A stretch of 64,000 nucleotides of DNA from Sitta carolinensis (taxonomy: Eukaryota > Chordata > Aves > Passeriformes > Sittidae). The stretch's first letter is position 1. Every line of letters starts with the position of its first letter. Positions 35,268 through 46,419 of the stretch are shown here, piece after piece. The notes under the pieces are model-generated. The model was given only the letters and a program-made list of their open reading frames with translations, was not told the origin of the DNA and made no database searches. The position numbers were made by a program, and so were the translations under genes. Where the stretch lies: NCBI GenBank assembly GCA_032173965.1, contig JAVUNC010000004.1:22049001-22113000 (forward strand), read 5' to 3'.

Positions 35268-37397
35268 CTAGCATATATTTAGATTAGAAAAATCTAATTG
35301 CAAATAACACTATCCAAGGGCACTTCAAACATACAACTAAACCACAATTTAATTAGAGGAGTGAGCTAATTGATCTTTCTTTAAACTTGTTAAACACAAA
35401 CATACCAACATTACTATGATCCATGCAATACAGGCTAAAAAATGCAAGAGTTAGCAATACGCAGAGATCCAAAGTACTTTTATTTTTCTGTTTTTGATTT
35501 CTTAATTCCTGAAATAACTTGTAAAAGCAAAGATGGCATATTAACCATATGTTCATGTTGTATTTGCATGTTTGCTATATTCTTCTCTTCCAAGTAGGTA
35601 ACATAAGTGATATTTTTTTTTTTTAATTAAAACACATAATTGGAAACCTAAGTTAATAGACAGAGTTATTTTGCACAATTGTATTTGCAAACACTATTTT
35701 TTTTGACTTCCAAAGAATTTTAAAAATACAAAGAACTGAGCAGCCTAGAAAAACAGCTTCATAGAAGCAAATGCACCTAGCTAATAACAGACTTAAACAG
35801 ACTTTAGAAAATACCAGAAATTCAGGTATAGGACAGATTTTTTGAAGAATAGCAGAGATTAATTCTTAATGTAGACATTGGTGCAGAATATACACATGCA
35901 GTGTTGAATTTTTAAATTATTGTTTGAATTTAGCCCTAAAAAAGCTATAAGTAACCATTAAGTTCTTATATTACATTGTCATGATGCCAAGTTAAAACTG
36001 GACTAAGAATTTTTTGCTTGCCATCTAAATCAAATCTATATCCCTGTATATTCCCATCCTTCAAATGACAAATAAAAGCAAGAACTCTTTATTAACATCA
36101 TTAACAGCTACAATAAAACTTGCTTTATGCTGTATGTTGTATAAATAAGATGAGTTAAGCAGTGACTTTCTCTTATGTAGGAATATTATCAGCAGTGGCA
36201 CTAGATCATAAAGTTTCCCTTTTGTGGAATGTAAAACTAGGATCTTGATACTAAATGGAGGGGGGTTGCCACAGGAAGGATGGTATGCTAAATCCATGGG
36301 CCACAGCAACTGCAATTTAGATAATTATGTTATGGTTAGCTAGGCAAAGATTCCCTCTTTTAACTTCAACTGTTAGCAAACAATTCTTTTGATATTAGCA
36401 TGATCTGGAGGAGAAACTGAAGGCTGACTCAGGTATCTAAAATGCAAATTCGTTCATTTGCTAGAAGGCTCATTAATTGTATCAAACCCCAATTTGAATG
36501 AACAAACCACTTCCCACATATGTATATATATAAAAGTGACGGGTTTGCTTTGGTGTTTTTTTGGCCATTTAGGTTATCTGCCTTTCATTTGGCTTTACTA
36601 CAAAAAGCTTAGTCAAATCAACACTTTTTTTAATTTCCAGACTATAAATGCTTTATAGGATTACTGATTGATAAAAACCCCTCAATGCCATGATTTACTA
36701 AACTACTAGTTTTCTTTAACGGGTTTAAATAAGAACCAAGCCTCGTACCTACCTGTAAGTCACTTTAAATGGTTCCCTACTGTAAATGAGTAAAGAGACC
36801 ATTTCTGGAATGTAGGACAAAGTACTCCACTTTGCTGACCTTGGGATATAAACTATAAGGTAAAATTCTGTCTTTAGATCTCAAAGATTTTAGTGGAAGT
36901 GCCTGACATTATTGTACTATTTATTTGAAGTTTATGACCCTATTTTTATTGTTAGTATTCTCTTCTGGCTTATTATTCTATAGTTCTGATAAACTGCAGT
37001 TATTTTCAATAATATCCCTTAGATGTGACTGAGTTATCTTTAAAACAATCCTTACTGTGATATCACTTTTCTGATATGACTTGGATGTCACCAATCATTA
37101 CTCTTCATTACTTAAAGACTATCTGCTTCTTAATTGGAAAATAATACCACGCACATTTCCATTTTCTATTAATCTTTGAATTACAGCAATGTTAATTGAA
37201 TAATTTATTACAGCACCCATGTGACTATAACTTTTTCTTAACTCCTAGTGCACAGTCATTTGTTTCATCAGTTTCATCCTATCTATAATATAACACAAAA
37301 TCTTCCTTATTAAAATTTGGTGGGGTTTGACCTGTAGGATGCATAAGCCTTCCAAAAAATGGAGAAGGATTACTTAAAAAAAACATGTAGGAAGAAC
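35268..37397. other. Unique AT-rich DNA, no feature seen
   Basis: Nothing is recognised. Short frames at 35353-35556, 36061-36315 and 36458-36658 have no homology I can name. Confidence 0.45.
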
Positions 37398-37646
37398 AGG
37401 TTTAAACAAAGAGAGCAGGTTCTGATTAGATATTAGGAAAAAATTCTCTGCTGTGAGGGTAGTGAGGCTGTGGAACAGCTTGCCCAGAGATATTGTGTAT
37501 GTCCCATCCCTGGAAATGTGCAAGTTCAAGTTGGATGGGACTCAAAGCAACCTGGTCTAGTGGAAGCTCCTCTGTCCACAGAAGCGGGGTTAGAACTGCA
37601 TTATCTTAAATGCCCTTCCAACCAAGGCTATTCTATGATTCCATTA
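37398..37646 (+). mobile_element. CR1 LINE 3' end
   Basis: It reads as CR1 3' UTR: GATTAGATATTAGGAAAAAA, 'GTGAGGGTAGTGAGGCTGTG', 'CAACCTGGTCTAGTGGAAG' and the terminal CCTTCCAACC...ATTCTATGATTCC at about 37615-37646. It is 5'-truncated at roughly 250 bases. A 66-codon frame across it is not a gene. Confidence 0.93.
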
Positions 37647-40600
37647 TACATAGTTTTAGTGAGCATATAAGACAATGTTATTTCTCTCAAGCTTTTAAAA
37701 TCCCACATCTATATTATGACTACTCCACCTGAGCACATCACTGCTGTTTTATGAATTTCCTATTCGGTGTTTTTTCAAAATCAATTTTAAAATGTCCAAC
37801 AGCTTCCAAGTATCTAGGCTGAACCATTTCAGAAGAGCTTTAAATGCTGTAAAAAGTCTTAATACGACCTGGCACTTCATGTGGCAAGATGCTACTGTGA
37901 GGGAAGAGCACGCAAACCCCACTCAGCTTGCATGTGGTTTTAGCCCAACCAATCTGCACAGACCGAGGCTTCTGAGACTCATATGAAAGGGTTCTATTTC
38001 ACCTGGGGTCCAGAACTATAATCAGCTAATAACTTTCAAAGCAGCTCATTTAAAATCTAAATCACTAAGCCACTAAATAAGAGACTTAAAAGGTCTTAAG
38101 CACTGCATCTGTTCAAAACAAAGAAGTGAATGCTATCTGAAATTCTGAACTACATTTATTTGAAAAAAGCAAAAGACTGACTTTAATTTGGTATCGTATC
38201 CTACATACAGCATACAGTTAAAATTTGCAAAGCAATGAACTAGAAGAATTAAGAAAAAATATCAAAGTAGTTACTAATATGGTTATATTTTGTTAATAAA
38301 AAAGACATGACTTTTCTTTAATAGCTCTATTTCAAATATATTCCTAATTTTCATCATAAATTCTTAGCAAGTTAATTACTTATACTACTTATACCCCATT
38401 ACCAAAGCATATCTTAAGAACAATAAAATAACAAGAGAATACAATCAACAGAATAGAACTTTAAGGAGACTGAAATATTTTGTTTAGAGATTACTATAGC
38501 TTGCCTCCTGAATGGACAAAACCACTCAACTGCTAATTAAGCAACGAAAATTTAACAGCACTTTTTGGAGCTTAAAATTTCTTTGCCAAAATTTAAGAAA
38601 ACATATTCAATCTTTATAATATTTTTAGAGTCCTTTAAATAAAATATTAGGTAGAAATTGTTCTGTAGTGCATAGTATCAGACTGAAGTGAACATGTTTA
38701 TACAGTACTGGAATAGAGTACGTTCCTGTTTGCAGGAATCATACTTCTGCTGTAAAAGCTTTCTGGGTTTATACTATAAATTCTCTAATGTCTAAAAAAG
38801 CCTACCTCCCTCTTCCCAAATAACTGTCTCCCTATTGTACCCCAAAAAGGTTCTGCACTCTTCTAAGTCTAAAACTGGAACCACATGTGTGAATTTTTTT
38901 GTTTCTGTGGGATCTGTCAGAGACCATTCTGAGCAGATCTCATTACTCTCAAGTGCGACTGCACCTTATATCCCCAGTAAAGCTGAAGTATGCTCCCATG
39001 TCCCTGGATACCTCCCTTTAAAGGCTTAGCTACAATATTACTGTGTTACCTCCAGTGAGAACCAGGACTGGCAAGGAGGATCACCACCAGAATCACCATT
39101 TTGGCTTGACCATCAGATGCAATTTTTGTGAGTCTTGCATACTGAGGATATTAGAGGTGAAAATGGATTATAATCTGTAAGAGCATCTTTCTTCCTGCTT
39201 AATGTTTCTTTTTGATGCTAGAAGGTTAAAACAATATCATCTGTACCATGCAGGATTTTTGTAGAATGTAGACGGTGTATTTCTATTAATTGCAGAGAAA
39301 AAAGCTTTTATCTCTTTTGCTTCCCAAAATCTCTTCTTATTCATTATCAAACAATTTTCTATTAAGTTTCATTATTATGAATGGTTTTATTTGACACAGA
39401 TTATTTAAATTTGTACCACAAAGCTCAGTGTTTTAGTGATAGAAGAAAACCAAACCATACTACTTTGGTGACATTTTTTTCCTTTCATAGATATAGATAA
39501 ACATTCATTTCTTGACCTAATTTGGGAAAATTTGTATCCAGGTTTCCTCAAAAACTCAGAGGCAACCCAAATACCTGAAATTTTGGTGGGTTTTGATTCT
39601 GGTTTTCTTCTTTTTTTTTTTTTTTTTTTTCTGTTCATAGAGTTCCTAGGTTAACACTGCAGAGTGGCTTTTGACTCCAGTACATTTTCTGAACACTGCC
39701 ATATTTATTAAAAATAATTATTTTTCTAAAAAATATATCTAGAAATATAATATTTATCTATTATCACGTGATAAATTCTTAGGAATTTAAAACATCTCCG
39801 TAGAATTCAGACAAATTCATTCTATCTTTTATCTCTCCTAGAACAGACCACCCTAGTATTCTGCTCAGTGACCTGCCAAACAGAGAGATTACTGAGCTTC
39901 ACAACGGTGTATCACGAAGAAACACAAGCATACTTCCTTCATGATAGAGTCACTACATAGTCTTTCCATAAAACAAAGGGAGGAATTCGACAATTTTATG
40001 TTGGACTATAAAAGAAAAAGCCTTTAGAAGCTAGGAGCACCAGTATATATAGAAGTTGTCCTTTTAGTTATACAAATATGATTGAATCTCTTCAAAACCA
40101 GATTACATTCACACAATGAATTTGTAGTATCTCATGAAAGAATGACGTTTTTCTCCGTATACAACACTAGTAATAGTTAATTCTTCCCAATACAGTTAAC
40201 TGGTTTTCCTACTGAGTAATTTATCATATAGATAACTTCTATATGAAGATCTATGCAAGACTGTGTTAAATATAAAACAGATTTGTAATGTTTACCACAA
40301 GTGCATAACTTTTATAAAAAGTTGGGCTCAACTCCCAGCCTGACTCCTATTACCTAAATTTAGGCTCCTAATCATGTAACCTTCCTGCAGTAAGGTTGCC
40401 CACACATGTAATTCTGCAGATTGCCATTGTGCTTTATATGTTTAAATTATAAATCATCATTATAAATTATAAATTTATAAATTATACTATAATATCTATC
40501 ATGTCATAAATTAAGACTATTCTCCACTGACTTATTAAGATACTGTACATTGCTTCAGGAAATTTTTCAAAACAGGCAAATGTAGATTCCTCCAAGTAAA

Positions 40601-41842
40601 GCTACTAGAATTGGCAACAGTTTGTAAATTTCTGTAATTAACATTTGTTATTAATACTAAGTAGTGATAATTAAAGTAATTACTACTTACTGTAAATAAT
40701 ACTTTGTTAATAATTGATTTAATTAATAAACAGAAATACTCAAACTGAAGATGTTATTAAAGAGTATGACTTTTTTGTGTGTGTGAGAAACCTTAAAATC
40801 AATAGTTTTATAGAACATTAAAATTTTAAATTAGTGTGGTTTCCCTGATCATTTTAATTTATACACTAAATAAAATAATAATCTTCATGCCCTCTGCTTA
40901 CAACAGCGAGAGTAAAAAGGGTATGGTACATTCAGTGGTGAAACTTTTAGTTGTATTGTGCTATAAGGCACATTTGGTTCTTTGATGGAAGATAAACATC
41001 CTTTCCCCTCTATTTTCTTATTTGAATGCAAAAAATCAGGACTTTTTCCTATGTTACCTTATTTTTCACTATTACATTCCATGCATGAAAACTACCACAG
41101 TGGAATTTAATGGCATTTTCTTATGAAATAAACTCAGAGAACTGTGCATTCTGTGCTCATATTAAATACCTCAAAATCTGAGTCATTTATAGTTTGGCTT
41201 AAAACACTTTTTCTCCACTTTTTAAATCTTTCAAACAAGAAAGTGATAATCTCTGACAATAAAGGCATAAAATAATACCATAGGCTTACTTCTAACAGAA
41301 GGTACAGCATAATGAAACTATTCTCTCTTGCCATAGATATAGACTTGTTCACTACTTGCACAAGATTTTGCAAATTTACTTCTAACTGCTCAGAATGTGG
41401 CCTATGGTTTCTCAGCTACAGCTGGCACAACAAAATCACACAGATGAAAAGCCCGGCTGCAATCCTGGAGCATTACTGTAATACCAGAATTTTTAACTGC
41501 AAATATAAAATTAAAATCAGCAAAAAATTAATCACATTATTTCCTCTAAACTAATTTTGAGCTGTCTTAACAACACTTACACTCTAGCCCACTCATAACC
41601 CTGTGACATATCTAGAGATCTGTAGCTGTAAGGAATGTTTCTGAGAGTAAGCACTATTTCTCCCAAATTCAAGCTTCTAAAGCAACCAAAACCACCCTTT
41701 AATCTGAAAATAAAACAAAAAAATATTTTAGCTGGGTAGGAAAATAAATGGAAAGATAAATTTTGAAAAACTCTGATATAATTTCAAATGCATTGTTGAA
41801 AACATTGCTTTAAGGTTTTTGAAATAAGTTTTGGTTGTGCAG
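37647..41842. other. Unique AT-rich DNA, no gene recognised
   Basis: The stretch contains a 20-base poly-T (39611-39630), a 14-bp perfect palindrome TTATCACGTGATAA (39761-39774) with a CACGTG core, and an A/T-only palindromic patch around 40440-40495. None is tied to a recognisable gene. Confidence 0.45.
39611..39630. repeat. Poly-T tract
   Basis: Twenty T residues. No retrocopy body with a polyadenylation signal is visible to its right. Confidence 0.9.
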
Positions 41843-41999
41843 TATTGAAGGCCAGGTTGGATGTGGCCCTAAGCAGCCTCATTAAGTGGGTGACATCCCC
41901 ACCCATGGCAGGGTGGTTGGAACTAGGTGATCTTCAAGGTCCCTTTGATCTCCAATCACTCTCATCCTTTGATTTTGATTTTGTGATTATATGATTCTG
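41843..41999 (+). mobile_element. CR1 LINE 3' end, about 157 bp
   Basis: GAAGGCCAGGTTGGATG, CACCCATGGCAGGGTGGTTG, GGAACTAGGTGATCTTCAAG and a degenerate tail with repeated GATTTTG/ATGATTCTGA identify the last 160 bases of a CR1. The terminal octamer array appears expanded and mutated. Confidence 0.92.
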
Positions 42000-43788
42000 A
42001 GATTTTCTAAAATTTTATTTCAGAAAAATAAACTTCCTGTTCTGAATTAAGACACAACATAAGTAAATTTAAATTGACAGATTTCTTTTTCAGTAAATAT
42101 ATAGAAATTGACTTTTTTTAGCTGTTGTCCTTTTTTTTCATTTTTTTGTCCATTTTTTTTTCTGTTGACAGAAAAATAAAAATCCATTCTTAATTCAGTT
42201 TTACACCTTTCTACTTGAAGTTTATCAGATATTTAAATTTTTAGCAAGATATGGTTTATATGATGACCAAAGAAAATGATTAGTTGACTCAAAAAATACC
42301 AATTTCTAAGGGTGTTAGGAGTGGTTGCAATAAAAACATGATTATGTCAATGATTTAACTGTTCTCTGATTCTCTTGATACACAGGATTCAATAAAACCT
42401 TGCTAGAGCTGTGCACATTGTTTCCCTCACACTTCAAATATAGCAGAAGTTTAACGTCTTTTGCTAAATACAGGAAAAAGGAGAGTAGGAGTACAAAATG
42501 AGAAAGAACTACATATAAGCATGAGAAACATGCCTATTTCCTGTAAATTACGGGCTTATTCAAATTGGTAACAGTACCCATCGTTTTGTCACTTTCCTTG
42601 ATCACAGCATACACTGCTTTTCATGAAGTGCTGGCACAAAACAGGCATAATTTGCATTCCCATCTCCTTCCGTTGTTCTAAACATGTTTCTTGCACTATT
42701 GTTGTAGAAACATCATCATTTTTAGCAGATTTGTGCTACTGGTACTGGGAACAGCAGAAGGTTTATTATAGTGGAATTTCGGGTGGAGAAGAGGAAGGAG
42801 GAGGAAGAGTTGACCATTTAATGTTCTTCACACGACAAATTTTTCTCTAAAGATTTTTGATTGAAAAAGGCTGTCTGCAGATTTCATTTGTGGACTCGTT
42901 ATGTAAGCCAATTAAAGATATCCCTCAGAAACCATACTGATGACTTCAACATTATGAAGTTCAATCCACAGCAAAATCTCACCTCTTTTCTTTGGGAACC
43001 CTAAAACCTGCTCTGAACACCTCCTCAATCTGTGACATCTCCTATAGAAAGGGGACAACAGTGACCACTGGGCTGCTTTGAAAATAATTGTTTCTATTTG
43101 CTGTGACTTCTTTTAACTGCCATAATTGAAATAAGAATAATATTAGAAAACTGAAATCAATAAACCTGGGAAGATGTGTCTGAAAACTCAGAGGCAGCCC
43201 TTTCTGCCACGAAGTCTCTTCACTGCAAAGAAAATAGTAGGGAGGCTCACATTCTGAAATAAATCTGTTTGATAAGATATTACAATAAAAGCACCTTCAG
43301 TGAATGTCTGTGTCTCTATATATCAATAAATAATAAGGTTGAATCTTGTAAGGCTGCAAGCATCTGTGAAAATACCATAATTCAGGTTCAACAAGGAATC
43401 TAAGCAGGTAAAATGGGATGTAATGGGTTTAAATAAGACACATAGTTTTAAGACATAATAAAGCAGTCCCTACCGAGTTGCATGCTCCACCACAGTGACT
43501 TTTAAAACTCTGTATTTAAGTTTATAAGGAAAGAGCTTCACTGACAGAGTGTGAAAGACATTACTTTTTCAGATCATTTCAACAAAATGGTATCTATGCA
43601 ATGTTGCAGGAAAGCCACAGTCTTTGCAGCCTCTAAAGCTTACAAAACACTAGAAACATAAAGGTTTGCAAGTAAAGAATGTATCATAAAAAATGAGTCA
43701 ATTAGAATCCATGGTATTGACATGTTTCTTGTAATGATGAAAAATTTGCAAGCAAACATCACCTCCACATCTGTCCATGGATGCTTGG
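42000..43788. other. Unique AT-rich DNA, no feature seen
   Basis: No repeat family or gene is recognised. Confidence 0.45.
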
Positions 43789-43870
43789 TGGTAAGCACAT
43801 GGAACACAGAAATCATGACACTCTACACAGAAACAATTCAAGTTCCTTTTCTCTTCGGGGATTTTCTCAA
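43789..43870. repeat. 82-bp direct duplication, copy 1
   Basis: This segment, starting TGGTAAGCACATGGAAC and ending GGGGATTTTCTCAA, recurs at 45083-45164 in the same orientation and at equal length with 4 mismatches (about 95% identity). Flanks are unrelated. It is not CR1 or any LTR seen here and does not match the snRNAs I checked from memory (U1, U4, U5, U6, U6atac). In the one open minus-strand frame all four differences change the amino acid, so coding constraint is not supported. Confidence 0.9.
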
Positions 43871-44735
43871 TTGGGTGTCCTGCCATTACAAAATTCTTTC
43901 TCTTCCACAGTTCTCATAGCATTTATACTAGTAATTTTGTCCTCACATCAGAGAAACAAATTAAGATTTCTCACTCTATCCTTCTTTAGTTGTTTCTAAG
44001 CCTTTGTTTACAGAGTTTTGCTTTCCTGTGCAGCTCCAAGATTCAGATTGTTTGAATTTCTCTTCTTGTTTCTTTCTCTATAAAGGTCTAACTACTCAAA
44101 TGGTCTATATTTAGAAGAAATAACAGTTAGTCTTCCACTCTTGTGAAGTAAGTCAGGTACCTGGGAATGGGATGACAATATGAGTATGCAGAAGTACTGC
44201 TAGCGTGCCAGGTGTACAGTTGGTTAATAGTAAACACTTTGGGTAAGAGTAAGTTTCCAAGACATCTTACCAGGAAATGCAGGGAATTCTAAGTATAATA
44301 AAAAGTATAATACTTCACTAAGTATTTACAGCCTGAATCCATATCCTGAAATTAGAAGGCTGTGCCTTTTAAAAAAATTTGTGCGAAATGCAGTCCATTG
44401 TGCTGGAAATATTTTGATAAAAGTGTTTCATCCACAAGAAAAGATCTGTTATGGATTCGATAAACAATTGCAGAGGTGGTTTAGAAACTTACTCTCAACC
44501 AACCCAGACACAAGTACTGCTACAGAAGTCCTGAAAAATGTTTAAGAAAGCAACAGATACCATCTGCTTTTGACATTATATATTGTTTTTAATACCGAGG
44601 TAAGAACATTGTTATTTTCTTCCATTTTTCATTTTCTCAGATGTTGATCTGTCACCCTGTGTAAATGAGTTGTTGGATTGAAAATCCACTACTATTGATG
44701 ATACTTTATTTTCTACATATTTCTATTGCCAGATA
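43871..44735. other. Unique AT-rich DNA, no feature seen
   Basis: This is part of the 1.2-kb spacer between the two 82-bp copies. Nothing is recognised. Confidence 0.45.
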
Positions 44736-44992
44736 CACACAGAATCACTAGGTTGGCAGAGACCTTCAAGATCATTGAGTCCAACCCATTCCTGAACACC
44801 TCAACTAAGCCACGGCACAGAGAGCCACATCCAGTCTTTTTTAAAACATATCCAGGAATGGTGACTCTACCACCTTCCCAGTCAGGCAATTCCAGTACTT
44901 TATCACTCTCTCTGTAAAAAGCTTTTTTGTAACATCCAACCTAAATTTCCTTTGGCACAGCTTAAGATTGTGTCCTGAGACTTTGTTACCTT
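44736..44992 (-). mobile_element. CR1 LINE 3' end
   Basis: The + strand begins ACACAGAATCACTAGGTTGG, then 'AGATCATTGAGTCCAACC', 'CTGTAAAAAGCTTTTTTGTA', 'ACATCCAACCTAAATTTCC' and TTTGGCACAGCTTAAG: the reverse complement of a CR1 3' UTR. The copy is 5'-truncated and sits between the two 82-bp duplicates. Confidence 0.92.
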
Positions 44993-45082
44993 TAAGTTAC
45001 TTCAACAGAATAATCAAGTGCTGCCTTTTTGTATCATATTTAATTTTCACTGCTTCCCATTTTGTGCTATTTCTGTACATAA

Positions 45083-45164
45083 TGGTAAGCACATGGAACA
45101 TAGAAATCACGACACTCTACACAGAAAAAATTCAAGTTCCCTTTCTCTTCGGGGATTTTCTCAA
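45083..45164. repeat. 82-bp direct duplication, copy 2
   Basis: Partner of 43789-43870, same orientation, no indels. The four differences lie at copy-2 positions 45101, 45112, 45130 and 45141 or adjacent bases; three are transitions. It begins about 90 bases after the end of the minus-strand CR1. Confidence 0.9.
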
Positions 45165-46419
45165 GTCAGTTTCCTGACAGACTGTCCTCTCCTCACTGCA
45201 GAAAGGACCAGTATGTGGTACTTCTCTGAACACTTCATGAGGACCTCAATGAGTCCTGCGCTCACAACTAAGTCTGTCTTGAAGATGCTTAGAAAGTGCA
45301 GTGGTGTCAGGGATAATGGGATTAAGGTGCTCTCTAGAAGAGCCATCATGCCATTTGAAGGAGGAACATAAGGGTGAGAAAGTAGAGCAGAAAATAGGTA
45401 CAAGTAGATATTTGCTGAGTACATAAAACTGCTAGCAGAGGCCACTTGAGAAGCAAATAATTTGGATGGCTAGACAGTTTGAATTATATATTCGAGGTAA
45501 GTAGGGAAATGTAGGGTTCATATGCCAGTTAAAGAAAATCTGGCAATGCCAGATCACCTTTCTAGAAGACAATGAGACAAACCAGGAAACTAAACAAGAA
45601 GCAGGCCTTACTTCTGGAGCACATAACAGCATGTACTAAAAGTGCCATCCAATTGGCTAGACAAGCGTCATTCCTTACAGAGACAGGCCTCTCATTTTGG
45701 TAGCAACATACAGGAGCACACCCCATGTTCTTTGAAAAATACAGACTGCCATCTAATTTTGGCTCTCAGAAGGATTCTGCTATTTTCTTCTGGAACTAAT
45801 AATACTTCAGCAGATTGTGAACAGGCTGTTGAACTGTTCTGTAGCTTGTGCCAGCTTTGCAGTTTCTATTTTAACATTTCTTACCAAAACCAAAACTGGG
45901 CTGCCAAGAGAACTAAAATGTCTGAACTCTAGAAAGTGTCTCATGCCAAAAATCAGGTGGTTTGGCAAAATCTCTTACAACAGCTGCCAAGATTACATTG
46001 AAAATGAAACTAGTTTTTATTTATTACTATTAATTTGAGCTGTACAGGAGGGTTCCCAACTTCAGTCACTGAAGCAACATGCCCAAGCCTTATCACAACC
46101 TCTAAGTCCACAGCAGATCACCAGGCAAGGAGAGAGCAGTGCTGAGAGCAACAGAGGAAGATTTAAATGTCTCCAGGGAGTGTGAGTGGCCTGGAGCATG
46201 GTGATCAGGAGCATGGCACAGCAGTGAGGCTGTGGCACAACAGAAACAGGCAAATGGGCACGGCCTGACAGTGAGGGCATGGCACAGCACTTTGCAGGGC
46301 ACTTTGTGCAGGTAGGGCAAGCAGAAAGGGCTCCTCTCAGACCATCTGAGAGATGCCAAGAGGCCGCAAATAGGCTGAGGAGCAGGTAAGACAGAGTAAA
46401 GCGATCCTGTTTCTGCATT
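45165..46419. other. Unique DNA, GC-richer towards the CR1; may include CR1 5' sequence
   Basis: Frames such as 45161-45445 and 45642-45932 lack homology. From about 46060 the sequence becomes GC-richer and runs directly into the ORF2 start of the CR1 at 46420, so it could be the decayed CR1 ORF1 or leader. I could not recognise an ORF1 protein. Long minus-strand frames here (46062-46446) are antisense. Confidence 0.4.

Noticed and set aside
39761..39774. TTATCACGTGATAA palindrome as an E-box regulatory site
   Set aside because: The motif alone is expected by chance in a window this size, and no promoter or gene is nearby.
43789..43870. Small nuclear RNA (U1, U4, U5, U6 or U6atac) copy
   Set aside because: The sequence does not match any of these snRNAs as I recall them. 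An Rfam search would settle it.
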